Notes under the pieces: model-generated
Database searches by the model: none
What the model was told of the DNA's origin: nothing
The model's input: only the letters and a program-made list of their open reading frames with translations
Translations under genes and position numbers: made by a program
Part shown: piece after piece, positions 47,520-57,487 of the stretch
How positions within the stretch are numbered: the stretch's first letter is position 1
Layout of the letters: every line of letters starts with the position of its first letter
Assembly (NCBI RefSeq): GCF_963583255.1
Contig: NC_084805.1
Coordinates: forward strand, 4,109,060 to 4,173,059
DNA length: 64,000 bases
Source of the DNA: Pyrus communis
Taxonomy: Eukaryota; Streptophyta; Magnoliopsida; Rosales; Rosaceae
Direction: 5' to 3'

Positions 47520-47910
47520 GTGATTGATAGCTCTATAAAAAGCCAAGACGACGCGTCCACCGATTCAAAGAGTCGGATTTTCCGGCGTAATTTAGGCGAC
47601 GCTCCCTCGGCTTTTCAAAAAACGCGTTCAACTTTGTCAAAAGATTTCTGACAAAGCTGAAAACACGTGGAGGCCATCATCGCATCTACACATCTTTAGC
47701 CGACAAGCGCAAAGTTCGGCGACGCTTTCTCTGCTTTTCAGAAGACGCGTGCAGCTTTGTCAAAAGGAGCCGCATCTGCACTACCACGTGTCGTTCAGAA
47801 AGCGAAGGGGCGTCGTTCAGAAATCGAAGGGGCGCCTGCTCAGAAATCGAAGAGGCGTATTCAAAGATCGAAGAGGCGCCACTATTTCAAAGAGCCGGAT
47901 TTGCGGGATC
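47520..47910 (-). promoter_or_regulatory. GC-rich tandem-repeat block upstream of the antisense ORF (element B)
   Basis: This lies just upstream of the antisense ORF on the minus strand. It contains two diverged copies of a 100-120-bp unit (tttgacaaagctg...acgcgt...gcgtcgcc), several cttcgat-containing units about 22 bp apart and CACGTG (G-box) motifs. A TATA-like tttttatag lies near 47533-47541, but the canonical TATAAAAA reads on the plus strand, so direction is uncertain. It looks like a promoter carried by the element; activity is not shown. Confidence 0.45.
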
Positions 47911-48736
47911 AAAACGTTTGTCGACAAGGGTAAAAAGTACCACCACTTGATATTATCTCTATATATGTCGACCTTCGTCTTTTATGGCAGGGCAAACCTG
48001 AAGAAAATGCCCAACTCTCCCTCACCTCTGAGGGCGCACTCCCAGCAAAGCCTTTCAAAATACTCAATTCTTTCTTCTTCCCCAAAGATGATACCAGATG
48101 CCTGGAGTACATATGACCCAGGAGGAAACGGCGGATTGAAGCATGTGCTGATTCATTCACCGCTTCTTCAAAGCAAAGGTATCTCATATCATCAAGGTCA
48201 AAAGCAAAAGTATCTCATATCATGCTCTTTCCCTGTCTTTTTCTTTGTCCTTGTTCTTACTTGCATGGCAAAGTAAAAGAAGCAATCAGCCGGCACTTGG
48301 AGTCAGTCTTCCGATCTGGAGCCAACTGCCTGGAATCTATTCCTGATTGCTTACCTAGCGTTGCTCTCGAGTAGTCATCTTCAACGGTTGTTACACTTCC
48401 AGAGAAGGGACCACTCCTGCAAAGATTGAACAAAGAAACAGATAACAGGAGGAAGCTCAGACCTTCGGGGGAAACCAAAAGAACCATCCTGCTGCCCAGT
48501 TCAAGAAGTAGCACAAAGGAAAATCAACGATGGGCAGAAACCAGTTCAAGAGTAAGCCTGTGGAATCACAAAGATCAAAGCCTCAATGCAATCACCAAGG
48601 AGAAGAGGGAATTTACACTCCATAACCAGATTTGCGTCCCTAAACTCTTCTCTTTGTTAATTACATTATGCCATGTTTAATATGTTTTAGTTGCTTTTTG
48701 TGTGTTTACTTATGTTTTGTGTGAATCTATGCTTAA
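47911..48736. other. Internal non-coding region of element B
   Basis: Sequence shared with element C (54231-55020 in reverse). ORFs on both strands exist but lack domains. The tract around 48180-48230 has two copies of a tatctcatatcat repeat. Confidence 0.5.
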
Positions 48737-48773
48737 AACATTGAGGACAATGTTTGATTTAAGTGTGGGGGGG
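48737..48773 (+). promoter_or_regulatory. Internal purine tract motif of element B
   Basis: acattgaggacaatgtttg followed by atttaagtgtgggggggt. The same motif is found in the surrounding Athila element at 37125-37163 (minus strand) and in element C. Confidence 0.6.
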
Positions 48774-50455
48774 TAACTAAAGTGTTTTGATGCAAATTCG
48801 TAGGGTTTTATCCACCATAACTTCTAATGTTGTTCCTTGCTGTTTTAAGGTGTTTTTAAGTTGTTTTAGAGTGTTTTAGTGTGTTTTGTTTTATAATTCG
48901 AAAATCCCATAAAAATTTGAAAAATTGTTTTGAAAAACCCAAAAAGAGTTGTTTTAAAAGTCGTTTTTGTGTGTTTGTGTCTTAGGGTACCTTCCAACAC
49001 AATGATAAGGATTTGGTTTATAATTGCATGACGGTTAGAAAGAGTTATAAACATAGAGAAAAGTTTGATTTACTCTTGGTATATGCTTGGTTATGGTTAT
49101 AATGTATGACTTCACATGCAATCATAAAAGAAAAATTCGTTTTTGTAACATGCTTGAAGGAAGAAACTCAAACAAACGCTACATCCCTGTGAGACTCGAG
49201 CCATTACTTTCTTTGGAGAGTTATTTTCTGTGATTCTTTATTTTCTAAAGTTGTTGCATGATCTCATTATTCCTTGCTTGGTTGCTACTTAGAATGCAAT
49301 TGTATCATGATAGAACTAAATGCTAGAACTCATGCCCATTTCATTCAAAGCATGTTATTGATTTGCATAACACATATTCAAGAAGAAGTTGTGTAGTGAC
49401 CACCACCATAGCCAAATAGCCTTACTTCCCATACTTCGTCTATGTTGTAAGTTTTAACCCCGTTGAGCCTCGTTTTGCCTTTATTCCTTGTTTACCCACA
49501 TCACCCCTTACCTAGCTTAGAGTAGGACTTTCCTATACCCTTGTTCTTAAAGTTTAGTGAGCATGACTTAAATGAATTCCTTTTGAGTTACATTATGCAA
49601 GAAAATGAGTGTGGGGGAGTAAAAGTTTGTTCTTACGTTTATATGTATGTTTTGAGATTCAAAAGAAAAAGAAGAAAAGAAAAAAAAAAAAAAAAAAAAA
49701 AAAAGGAGTGAAAATAAGTAAGAATGAACTCACGAGCATTGATGGTTGAAGAAAGGGTCCAAAAAGTTGAATATGGCCCTAAGTTTTGTGTGATTTTCCC
49801 TTGGGTGTTCAAAGTTGACTTCTGCGTTCTTAAGGGAATTCTAAGTGCCTAATTCAATACTTTCCTCACTATTGCTTTAAGAATGTTTGTTTATCCTTCA
49901 CCTTTCATTGTTAGCCAATACCCTAGCCCCGTTACTACCCTTTGACTTCTATATTGAGTGTTATGTATTTCAATTGTGGAGTTTGAACTTGGTATGAGCT
50001 TATGGTGTCACTGGTTCTCGCGTCTAAGTAGTAGCATTCCATTCATGAGATCATATCTAAACTTGCTTATTAACTCCAGAAAATGCTTTCCTTATTATAA
50101 CATATGTGAGTGTTCGTCTACATGTTTACATCAATCTTCTCACATGTACCTAGTGTAGGGTGTGTAGTCAGAAAATCTGTGTGAAAAACGAGAGTACATC
50201 TAGTAAGAAATTGAGGGAATTCTCTAAAGGCATGTTACTACATTTGAAATGTGTTTTAATTGCTTAATTGTGAACTAGTATGTGGTGACTATGATTAAGA
50301 ATGTACTTAAGTGTAAAGATGGCTCAAATCTGTGAGAATAATGATTTTTAACTTGTCATGTGCATTGGAAGTCCCTGATACGATTGTTGGAAGGTGTAGG
50401 TTGTGTTTTGTTCTTTTTGTTTTGTTTTTCTGTTTTGCTCGAGGACTAGCAAAAG
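48774..50455 (+). other. Non-coding 3' region of element B
   Basis: 1.7 kb without supported ORFs. It contains an A-rich run at 49675-49705 and ends in the polypurine tract. The corresponding part of element C is partly deleted and rearranged. Confidence 0.6.
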
Positions 50456-50472
50456 CTAAGTGTGGGGGTATT
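50456..50472 (+). promoter_or_regulatory. Polypurine tract of element B
   Basis: ctaagtgtgggggtatt immediately before the 3' LTR; nearly identical to the Athila tract at 35612-35628. Confidence 0.85.
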
Positions 50473-52488
50473 TGATAGGAGCATATTTATGCGACTTAAA
50501 TGGCTTGTTCTCGTACATTTACGTTATGTTTCTTTAGTTATTTTAGTACTTTAAGCTATTTTCGTGTGTTTGTAGGTCCAAAGGGCTAAAGGAGCAAAAA
50601 GATGCATTTTGGAGACTTTTGGAGCACTTTTGGGCTAAGGACGGATAGCTTATGCTTGAAGCCAAAGTGTTGGACGAAATTGAAGACCTAATTGGAGCCA
50701 AAGTGTTGGAACCTTGTTCTCTTTAGTTTTAGGACATTTAAACCTTTCCTAATCCCAATCATGCCATGCATAACACACATCCATTCTAACACATTGTCAT
50801 TGCACATGCATTTCCTTCATTAGTTAACCCACATGCACTTATCACTTATCATCACCACATATCATATCACTTAATCACTTATCACTTATCATCACCACTT
50901 AACCACTTATCATATCATAACCACATATCATATCACTTATCACTTATCACTTAACATATCATCCACCTACTTCACCTACAACATCCACCTACTTCACCTA
51001 CAACATCCACTTCACCTACAACATTCACCTACAACATCCACTTCACCTACAACATCCACCTACTTCACCTACAACATCCACCTACTTCACCTACAAATGA
51101 CATAGCCATATGTTCCCTCCACTACTCCTATAAATACCCTTGCATTCATTCATTCATGGACATCTCATTTTCATACACAACACACCACAAACACTTCCAT
51201 TCCCTCATTGTCGTGAGTCCCCCTTCCCCTACAAATCCAAACACCATCCTTCCATCTCCACAACTCCTCTTCCATTCCTCCACCACTCCCCAAACCATTC
51301 ACACCATCAAACTATCCCTAGACCTTGTGCTACAACGAAGAGGAAGAGAAGAATGCCTAAACGTTCATACAATTCAAGTTTGAGTTGTTAGAATGTTTAG
51401 GTGCTTCTTTGATTTCTATGTTTAATTTCAATACTCTTTGTTTTGTACGAATGAGGCATGGAAGAGAAGAGGGCCTAAACGTTCATACAATTCAAGTTTG
51501 AGTTGTTGGAATGTTTAGGTGTTTCTTTGATTCTCTTTGTTTTGTACCATGAGGAACTAAACCCCCCTTGGCTAGGGGGGGGATTCGAAATAAATGTTTA
51601 TGCTTGCATTTTGATTTGATTACTTCTAATTACGTTTCATAAGTTGTGGATTCAATTTGTTTAACCGTTTGATTGATAACTTATTTATGTATGTTTATTG
51701 AGAGTGCACGCTTAATTTTCATGCATGAATATGACGCTAGAATATAAGTGAGTTTCACCTAATCGTTATGAACTTATATTCACAAGTAGTGGAGGTTGCT
51801 TATAAACAATCGCGTTAAATGAATTCTTGGCACGAGTTTCATGCTCATCATAGTAACGAATGCCTCGTCAACACTTATAGTTTTCATAATGCTTAATGAT
51901 CTTTGATTGTATCTTTATTGTGTTGTTCACGTAAAGGACTTTTGGAGAATGTTATGAATTGCGTTGCGCTAACCCATCCAATTCATTAACTTAAGGAAAA
52001 CTTGACGGTTAATTTAAGCGGACCTAATTAACCCGGGGTGATGAGTTTCATAATTTATTGAAATGCAATTGGAAATCTTTTTATTATGCAAGTGTAACAT
52101 ATGTGGAGATGACCCCCTTAGATATTCTATCATCCATTCATTCTATTTCATCAATTTCATATTTACATTCTGTTTTAATTTGTTCATTTAATTTAATTTC
52201 GTATAAACTTAAATCCCCCTTTACTTTAATGTCAATTTAGTTAGAAATCATTTTAGTTTGTGTTTTTGAAAGCATTTTGAGTCTTTGGTTTGTCTTAGTG
52301 TTTTAAAGTTTAGTTTTACATTCTTCGAGTCTAGTTTAGTGTTTATTATTACGTTTTTACATTTTTGAGTCAAATCCAAGTGATTAACAATCCCTCCTAA
52401 TCCCCGGTCCAGAACGATCCCTACTTATATACTTACTACAATTTGACGAAAAGAGGGTTTAATTTGTGCGCGTATAATTCCCGCATTA
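50473..52488 (+). repeat. 3' LTR of element B
   Basis: 2016 bp, TATA box at 51129-51136. It is longer than the 5' LTR because of extra copies of the cttcacctacaacatccac minisatellite (50960-51097). The final dinucleotide is TA instead of CA (gcatta), a point mutation at the end. Confidence 0.93.
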
Positions 52489-52599
52489 GATATCTTAAAG
52501 GTTCTCTCAGTCATGGAATTAGTTACACCAGTGGAGAGTTGATCCTCAAGGCTTTTAGTGATGCTGACTGGGCAGGGGATCCTAATGATCGGCGGTCCA
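52489..52599 (+). pseudogene. Copia RNase H segment stranded between elements B and C
   Basis: The 111 bp between the two nested elements comprise the right TSD of B (gatat), 106 bp of copia RNase H coding (LKGSLSHGISY...AFSDADWAGDPNDRRS) and, at its end, the left TSD of C (gtcca, 52595-52599). The frame continues at 59387 with TTGLVVFLG. AFSDADWAGD carries the first catalytic Asp region of copia RNase H. Confidence 0.92.
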
Positions 52600-53274
52600 T
52601 GATGCGAGATTTATACGCACACAAATTAAACCCTCTTTTTGTCAATTTGTAGTATAAGTGTAAGTAGGGATCGTTCTGGACCGGGGATTAGGAGGGATTG
52701 TTAATCTCTTGGAAACTGACTCAAAAACGTAAAAACGCAATATAAAACACTAAATTAGACTCAAAGAATGTAAAACTAAACTTTAAAACTCTAAAACAAA
52801 CCAAAAACTCAAAATGCTTTTAAAAACACAAACTAAAATGATTTCTAACTAAATTGACATTAAAGTAAAGGGGGATTTAAGTTTATACGAAATTAAATTA
52901 AATGAACAAATTAAAACAGAATGTAAATATGAATTTGATGAAATGGAATGAATGGATGATAGAATAGCTAAGGGGGTCATCTCCACATATGTTACACTTG
53001 CATAATAAAAAGATTTCCAATTGCATTTCAATAAATTATGAAACTCATCACCCCGGGTTAATTAGGTCCGCTTAAATTAACCGTCAAGTTTTCCTTAAGT
53101 TAATGAATTGGATGGGTTAGCGCAACGCAATTCATAACATTCTCCAAAAGTCCTTTACGTGAACAACACAATAAAGATACAATCAAAGATCATTAAGCAT
53201 TATGAAAACTATAAGTGTTGACGAGGCATTCGTTACTATGATGAGCATGAAACTCGTGCCAAGAATTCATTTAA
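52600..53274 (-). repeat. Truncated 3' LTR of element C
   Basis: It matches the terminal part (R/U5 side) of the 57488-59381 LTR up to the shared word gaattcattta, then switches to internal sequence. About 1.2 kb of LTR is missing. Confidence 0.88.
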
Positions 53275-53450
53275 GAACAAGGGTATAGGAACAAGGGTAT
53301 AGGAAAGTCCTACTCAAAAGGAATTCATTTAAGTCATGCTCACTAAACTTTAAGAACAAGGGTATAGGAAAGTCATGCTCACTAAAGGAATTCATTTAAG
53401 TCATGCTCACTAAACTTTAAGAACAAGGGTATAGGAAAGTCCTACTCTAA
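53275..53450 (-). repeat. Rearrangement junction with repeated short blocks in element C
   Basis: Several copies of aacaagggtatagga and ggaattcatttaagtcatgc alternate here, whereas element B has each block once (about 49530-49585). The junction with the truncated LTR occurs at gaattcattta, shared by the LTR and internal region. Confidence 0.8.
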
Positions 53451-54193
53451 GCTAGGTAAGGGGTGATGTGGGTAAACAAGGAATAAAGGCAAAACGAGGC
53501 TCAACGGGGTTAAAACTTACAACATATACGAAGTATGGGAAGTAAGGCTATTTGGCTATGGTGGTGGTCACTACACAACTTCTTCTTGAATATGTGTTAT
53601 GCAAATCAATAACATGCTTTGAATGAAATGGGCATGAGTTCTAGCATTTGGAACTATATGATGAAACGCCTTCTAAGTAGTAACCAAGCAAAGAATAATG
53701 AGATCATGCAATGACTTTAGAAAACAAGAAATCACAGATTATACTCTCCAAAGAACGTTATAGGCTCAAGTCTCTCAGGGTTGTAGCGTTTGTTTGAGTT
53801 CCTTCCTTCAAGCATGTTACAAAAATGAATTTTTTTCTTTTATGATTGCATGTGAAGTCATACATTATAACCATAACCAAGCATGTACCAAGAGTAAATC
53901 AAACTTTTCTCTATGTTTATAACTCTTCCTAACCGTCATGCAATTATAAACCAAATCCTTATCATTGTGTTGGAAGGTACCCTAAGACACAAACACACAA
54001 AAACGACTCTTAAAACAACTCTTTTTGGGTTTTTCAAAACAATTTTTCAAATTTTTATGGGATTTTCGAATTATAAAACAAAACACACTAAAACACTCTA
54101 AAACAACTTAAAAACACCTTAAAACAGCAAGGAACAACATTTGAAGTTATGGGTGATAAAATCCCACGAATTTGCATTAAATATACTTAGTTA
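53451..54193 (-). other. Non-coding 3' region of element C
   Basis: Reverse-complement match to about 48774-49500 of element B. No supported coding region. Confidence 0.6.
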
Positions 54194-54230
54194 CCCCCCC
54201 CCCATACTTAAATCAAACATTGTCCTCAAT
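54194..54230 (-). promoter_or_regulatory. Internal purine tract motif of element C
   Basis: In minus-strand reading, acattgaggacaatgtttga and then a G run (ten or so), equivalent to 48737-48773 in B. Confidence 0.55.
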
Positions 54231-55019
54231 GTTTTAAGCATATGGTTCACACAAAACATAAGTAAACACACAAAAAGCAACTAAACATACTAAACATGGC
54301 AGAATGTAATTAACAAAGAGAAGAGTTTAGGGACGCAAATCTGGTTATGGAGTGTAAATTCCCTCTTCTCCTTGGTGATTGCATTGAGGTTTTGATCTTT
54401 GTGATTCCACAGGCTTACTCTTGAACTGGTTTCTGCCCATCGTTGATTTTCCTTTGTGCTACTTCTTGAACTGGGCAGCAGGATGGTTCTTTTTGTTTCC
54501 CCCGAAGGTCTGAGCTTCCTCCTGTTATCTGTTTCTTTGTTCAATCTTTGCAGGAGTGGTCCCTTCTCTAGAAGTGTATCAACCATTGAAGATGACTACT
54601 CGAGAGCAACGCTAGGTAAGCAATCAGGAATAGATTCCAGGCAGTTGGCTCCAGATCGGAAGACTGACTCCAAGTGCCGGCTGATTGCTTCTTTTACTTT
54701 GCCATGCAAGTAAGAACAAGGACAAAGAAAAAGACAGGGAAAGAGCATGATATGAGATACTTTTGCTTTTGACCTTGATGATATGAGATACCTTTGCTTT
54801 GAAGAAGCGGTGAATGAATCAGCACATGCTTCAATCCGCCGTTTCCTCCTGGGTCATATGTAATCCAGGCATCTAGTATCATCTTTGGGGAAGAAGAAAG
54901 AATTGAGTATTTTGAAAGGCTTTGCTAGGAGTGCGCCCTCAGAGGTGAGGGAGAGTTGGGCATTTTCTTCAGGTTTGCCCTGCCATAAAAGACGAAGGTC
55001 GACATATATAGAGATAATA
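54231..55019. other. Internal non-coding region of element C
   Basis: Inverted copy of about 47930-48736 of element B. ORFs on both strands are shared with B but carry no domains. Confidence 0.5.
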
Positions 55020-55440
55020 TCAAGTGGTGGTACTTTTTACCCTTGTCGACAAACGTTTTGATCCCGCAAATCCGGCTCTTTGAAATAGTGGCGCCTCTTC
55101 GATCTTTGAATACGCCTCTTCGATTTCTGAGCAGGCGCCCCTTCGATTTCTGAACGACGCCCCTTCGCTTTCTGAACGACACGTGGTAGTGCAGATGCGG
55201 CTCCTTTTGACAAAGCTGCACGCGTCTTCTGAAAAGCAGAGAAAGCGTCGCCGAACTTTGCGCTTGTCGGCTAAAGATGTGTAGATGCGATGATGGCCTC
55301 CACGTGTTTTCAGCTTTGTCAGAAATCTTTTGACAAAGTTGAACGCGTTTTCTTGAAAAGCCGAGGGGGCGTCGCCTAAATTACGCCGGAAAATCCGGCT
55401 CTTTGAATCGGTGGACGCGTCGTCTTGGCTTTTTATAGAG
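55020..55440 (+). promoter_or_regulatory. GC-rich tandem-repeat block upstream of the antisense ORF (element C)
   Basis: Four cgccycttcgat-type units lie at about 55091-55175, with G-box-like cacgtgg near 55180 and cacgtg near 55303. Two diverged units containing tttgacaaag and acgcgt follow (about 55207-55375). A TATA-like tttttatag sits near 55430-55438, about 120 bp before the ATG of the antisense ORF. The strict TATAAAAA form reads on the opposite strand, so the promoter assignment is tentative. Confidence 0.45.
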
Positions 55441-55558
55441 CTATCAATCACCCCAACACACACACTCTGAAGATTTCCCATTCCTGAAACTCGACTCCGG
55501 CCCTTTGTGAAATTTTAACTCCATCCACCCCTTCTCTTTGAACATCGTTGAAAAAAAA

Positions 55559-56230
55559 ATGGCAAACTCATCGAACCTTAGCTTAGATTTGAGTCTCAGC
55601 AGCGATCCGGTTGCGCCCCGTCAAGGTAATGTATGGCGCCCTTCTTTTTTATCTTCTAACGGTCCTCTTTCAGGTGAAGACTCTGTGATGCAGGACGCCA
55701 CAACAGCTACAATAGTAGCTAAAAACCTCCTCACTCCAAAAGATAGTAGGCTGCTGTCAGGACGGTCCGATGAGTTGGCCGTTCAAGAGTCCCTCGCACT
55801 TAGTGTTCAGTGTGCGAGTTCTGTGTCCAACATGGGCCAACGCCTGCTTGCTCGGTCCCGCCAAGTGGAATCGTTGATGGCAGAGGTGGAAAGACTTAAG
55901 CAAGAGATCCAGCAGCTTAAGTACGAGAATAGAAGTTTGCATGTGCTTGCAAATAACTATTCGTCGGGGATGAAGAGGAAGCTTGATGAGCTGCAAGAAT
56001 CTGAGGGTCGAATTCACAGTGACCGTCAAAGGCTTGTGTCTTATCTCCAGAGGCACCTTTTTCCTGGGTCATCCAGCGCTTGGCCAAGTATTGAGGCCTG
56101 GAATGCTCTAGCTCCGATGCCTCCCGCTCCGATGGCTTCCGCTCCGATGCCTCCCGCTTCTATGCCTCCCGCTTCTATGCCTTCCGCTTCTGCGCCTCGT
56201 AGTAGGGCTTCACGCAAACAACCTTTGTGA
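55559..56230 (+). CDS. Intact antisense ORF of element C: EAR-like/coiled-coil protein, 223 aa
   Basis: Second copy of the protein at 46743-47414, with the same length and same features: LxLxL repeats at residues 7-13, coiled coil about 92-165, Pro/Ala/Met repeat about 185-212, basic tail. It differs from the B copy at residues 48 (Thr for Ile), 160 (Val for Ala) and 216 (Arg for Gly). The start at 55559 is preferred over the in-frame ATG at 55538 because the similarity and the good context (aaaATGg) begin there. It is transcribed, if at all, opposite to the gag-like ORF at 56308-57375. The stop lies 77 bp from the gag-like ORF stop, so the two ORFs are convergent. Confidence 0.75.
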   Translation: MANSSNLSLDLSLSSDPVAPRQGNVWRPSFLSSNGPLSGEDSVMQDATTATIVAKNLLTPKDSRLLSGRSDELAVQESLALSVQCASSVSNMGQRLLARSRQVESLMAEVERLKQEIQQLKYENRSLHVLANNYSSGMKRKLDELQESEGRIHSDRQRLVSYLQRHLFPGSSSAWPSIEAWNALAPMPPAPMASAPMPPASMPPASMPSASAPRSRASRKQPL

Positions 56231-56307
56231 AGCTCCACCTTTCTCCATGTTTAGTATCTTTCTTTTTTTTTTATTTTTTTTTTATTTTTTTATTAACATA
56301 AATAAAA

Positions 56308-57375
56308 TCAAACGGCATGAAATTGGTCCTTGAATGGAAGGTGATACTTGAAGTGAACCGGCAGTGGTTTGAATTCTAGTGTAGGTGCCTGATTAAAAAA
56401 AAATAGCAAGTTAGTATAAAATCTAATGGAATTTGGAAAAAAAAACTTACTTGTTTTGTCCGATAAGAACTCAATGACAAACACCACTCCTTTGAAAGTT
56501 TCAGGGATATTGGATTTGGCCAGATTGCAAGTGATGGTTATGACTTGTCCAATGTCATCAAATTTAACTTCTTTGGATTTTGTGGTTTCAAGAACGTCCT
56601 CTTTGATGAATTCATGACATTCCTTACTTGTCACCTTTGGAAGGGCTTCCAAGATGTCTTTTTCACCTTCTTCTTCCTTGGAAGTCATGAATCTTGGAAC
56701 AGGGTTAAAACTAATGAAATTTGGAACAACCATACCTGTATTAGATGGCATAGGAGCAATAGGTGCCTCCGGTAAAGGTGTTTCCACCCTTTCCGTGGGT
56801 TGGGTGTATTCCTCTTCCTTGTGATTTGATTTTGATGGTTGAGGGTCCGTTCCAACCTCCTTGTCACTTCTCAACATGATTTCCTTGGCAGTTTCAAATT
56901 CTCCCTTCGGATTTGCAATGGTTGAACTAGGGAATTCGCCTTGGTCTCGAAACTGTCCTACGAACTCCGCGATCTGCCCAATTTGCTTATCCAAGTGGTC
57001 CAACCTTTGTGGTGGCTGCATAGGCGTTGAATAGAACTCCTCATATGGCTGCCAATATCCTTCTTGTTGAGCCTCATTGTCTTGAATTTGTGAGCCCTGC
57101 ACCAAACAAATTAATTCATTAAGCTTTTGATTATAATCTATTGACGAACTTGAGTTTGGTTGGGCATATTGAATATGAGGTTGTGGTGGCTGCCAATATC
57201 CTCCTTGTTGAGCATTTTGAGGTTCCCACCACATAGAGTTTGAATGATCACTCCAATCCGAATTGTAAGTATTGGAAAACACGTTATTCCTTGATTGAAG
57301 ATTAGATATATCAACTCTTTGCATTTGGGACCTTTCCATGAGCTGTGACAAAAGAGAAGCGTTATCAAGTGCCAT
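56308..57375 (-). CDS. Gag-like ORF of element C, uninterrupted (355 aa)
   Basis: Start at 57375 (MALDNASLLSQLMERSQ); an extension to 57483 would run into the PBS, so it is not used. This is the intact counterpart of the broken ORF in B: Gln/Asn-rich front (YNSDWSDHSNSMWW), LDHLDKQIGQIAEFVGQF, NPKGEFETAKEIMLRS, an acidic middle, and an APTLEFKPLPVHFKYHLPF end. Relative to B it lacks about seven residues near VPRFMTSK. It has no zinc knuckle, protease or polymerase, so the element needs a helper. Similarity to the Athila gag/PR boundary is inferred from short conserved strings. Expression is unknown. Confidence 0.75.
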   Translation of the reverse strand: MALDNASLLSQLMERSQMQRVDISNLQSRNNVFSNTYNSDWSDHSNSMWWEPQNAQQGGYWQPPQPHIQYAQPNSSSSIDYNQKLNELICLVQGSQIQDNEAQQEGYWQPYEEFYSTPMQPPQRLDHLDKQIGQIAEFVGQFRDQGEFPSSTIANPKGEFETAKEIMLRSDKEVGTDPQPSKSNHKEEEYTQPTERVETPLPEAPIAPMPSNTGMVVPNFISFNPVPRFMTSKEEEGEKDILEALPKVTSKECHEFIKEDVLETTKSKEVKFDDIGQVITITCNLAKSNIPETFKGVVFVIEFLSDKTSKFFFPNSIRFYTNLLFFFNQAPTLEFKPLPVHFKYHLPFKDQFHAV

Positions 57376-57464
57376 GTTGTTCTTAACAAACAAAACACAA
57401 ATAAAAACTAAATCTAAAAGACAATACAGAAACAAACAATCCAAGGGATTAGCAAATTTTCTAA

Positions 57465-57482
57465 TCCCCGGCAACGGCGCCA
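57465..57482 (-). promoter_or_regulatory. Primer-binding site of element C (perfect tRNA-Asp match)
   Basis: The plus strand reads tccccggcaacggcgcca, identical to the 3' end of plant tRNA-Asp including CCA. It lies 5 bp from the LTR end. Confidence 0.88.
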
Positions 57483-57487
57483 AAATT

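Larger units (their letters stand above)
43484..52488 (+). mobile_element. Element B: non-autonomous Athila-like LTR retrotransposon with antisense ORF
   Basis: 9005 bp: 5' LTR 43484-45440, PBS 45446-45463, gag-like ORF 45557-46642 (one stop), antisense ORF 46743-47414, GC-rich repeat region 47520-47910, internal purine tract 48737-48773, long non-coding 3' region, polypurine tract 50456-50472 and 3' LTR 50473-52488. There is no protease active site, RT, RNase H or integrase, so it depends on another element's enzymes. The LTRs differ by only about half a dozen bases plus repeat-number changes, so the insertion is young. Confidence 0.93.

Noticed and set aside
47749..48276. 175-codon ORF on the plus strand of element B, partly open in C (54925-55221)
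   Set aside because: It crosses the GC-rich repeat block, and its persistence is explained by the high identity of the two copies; it is shortened in C.
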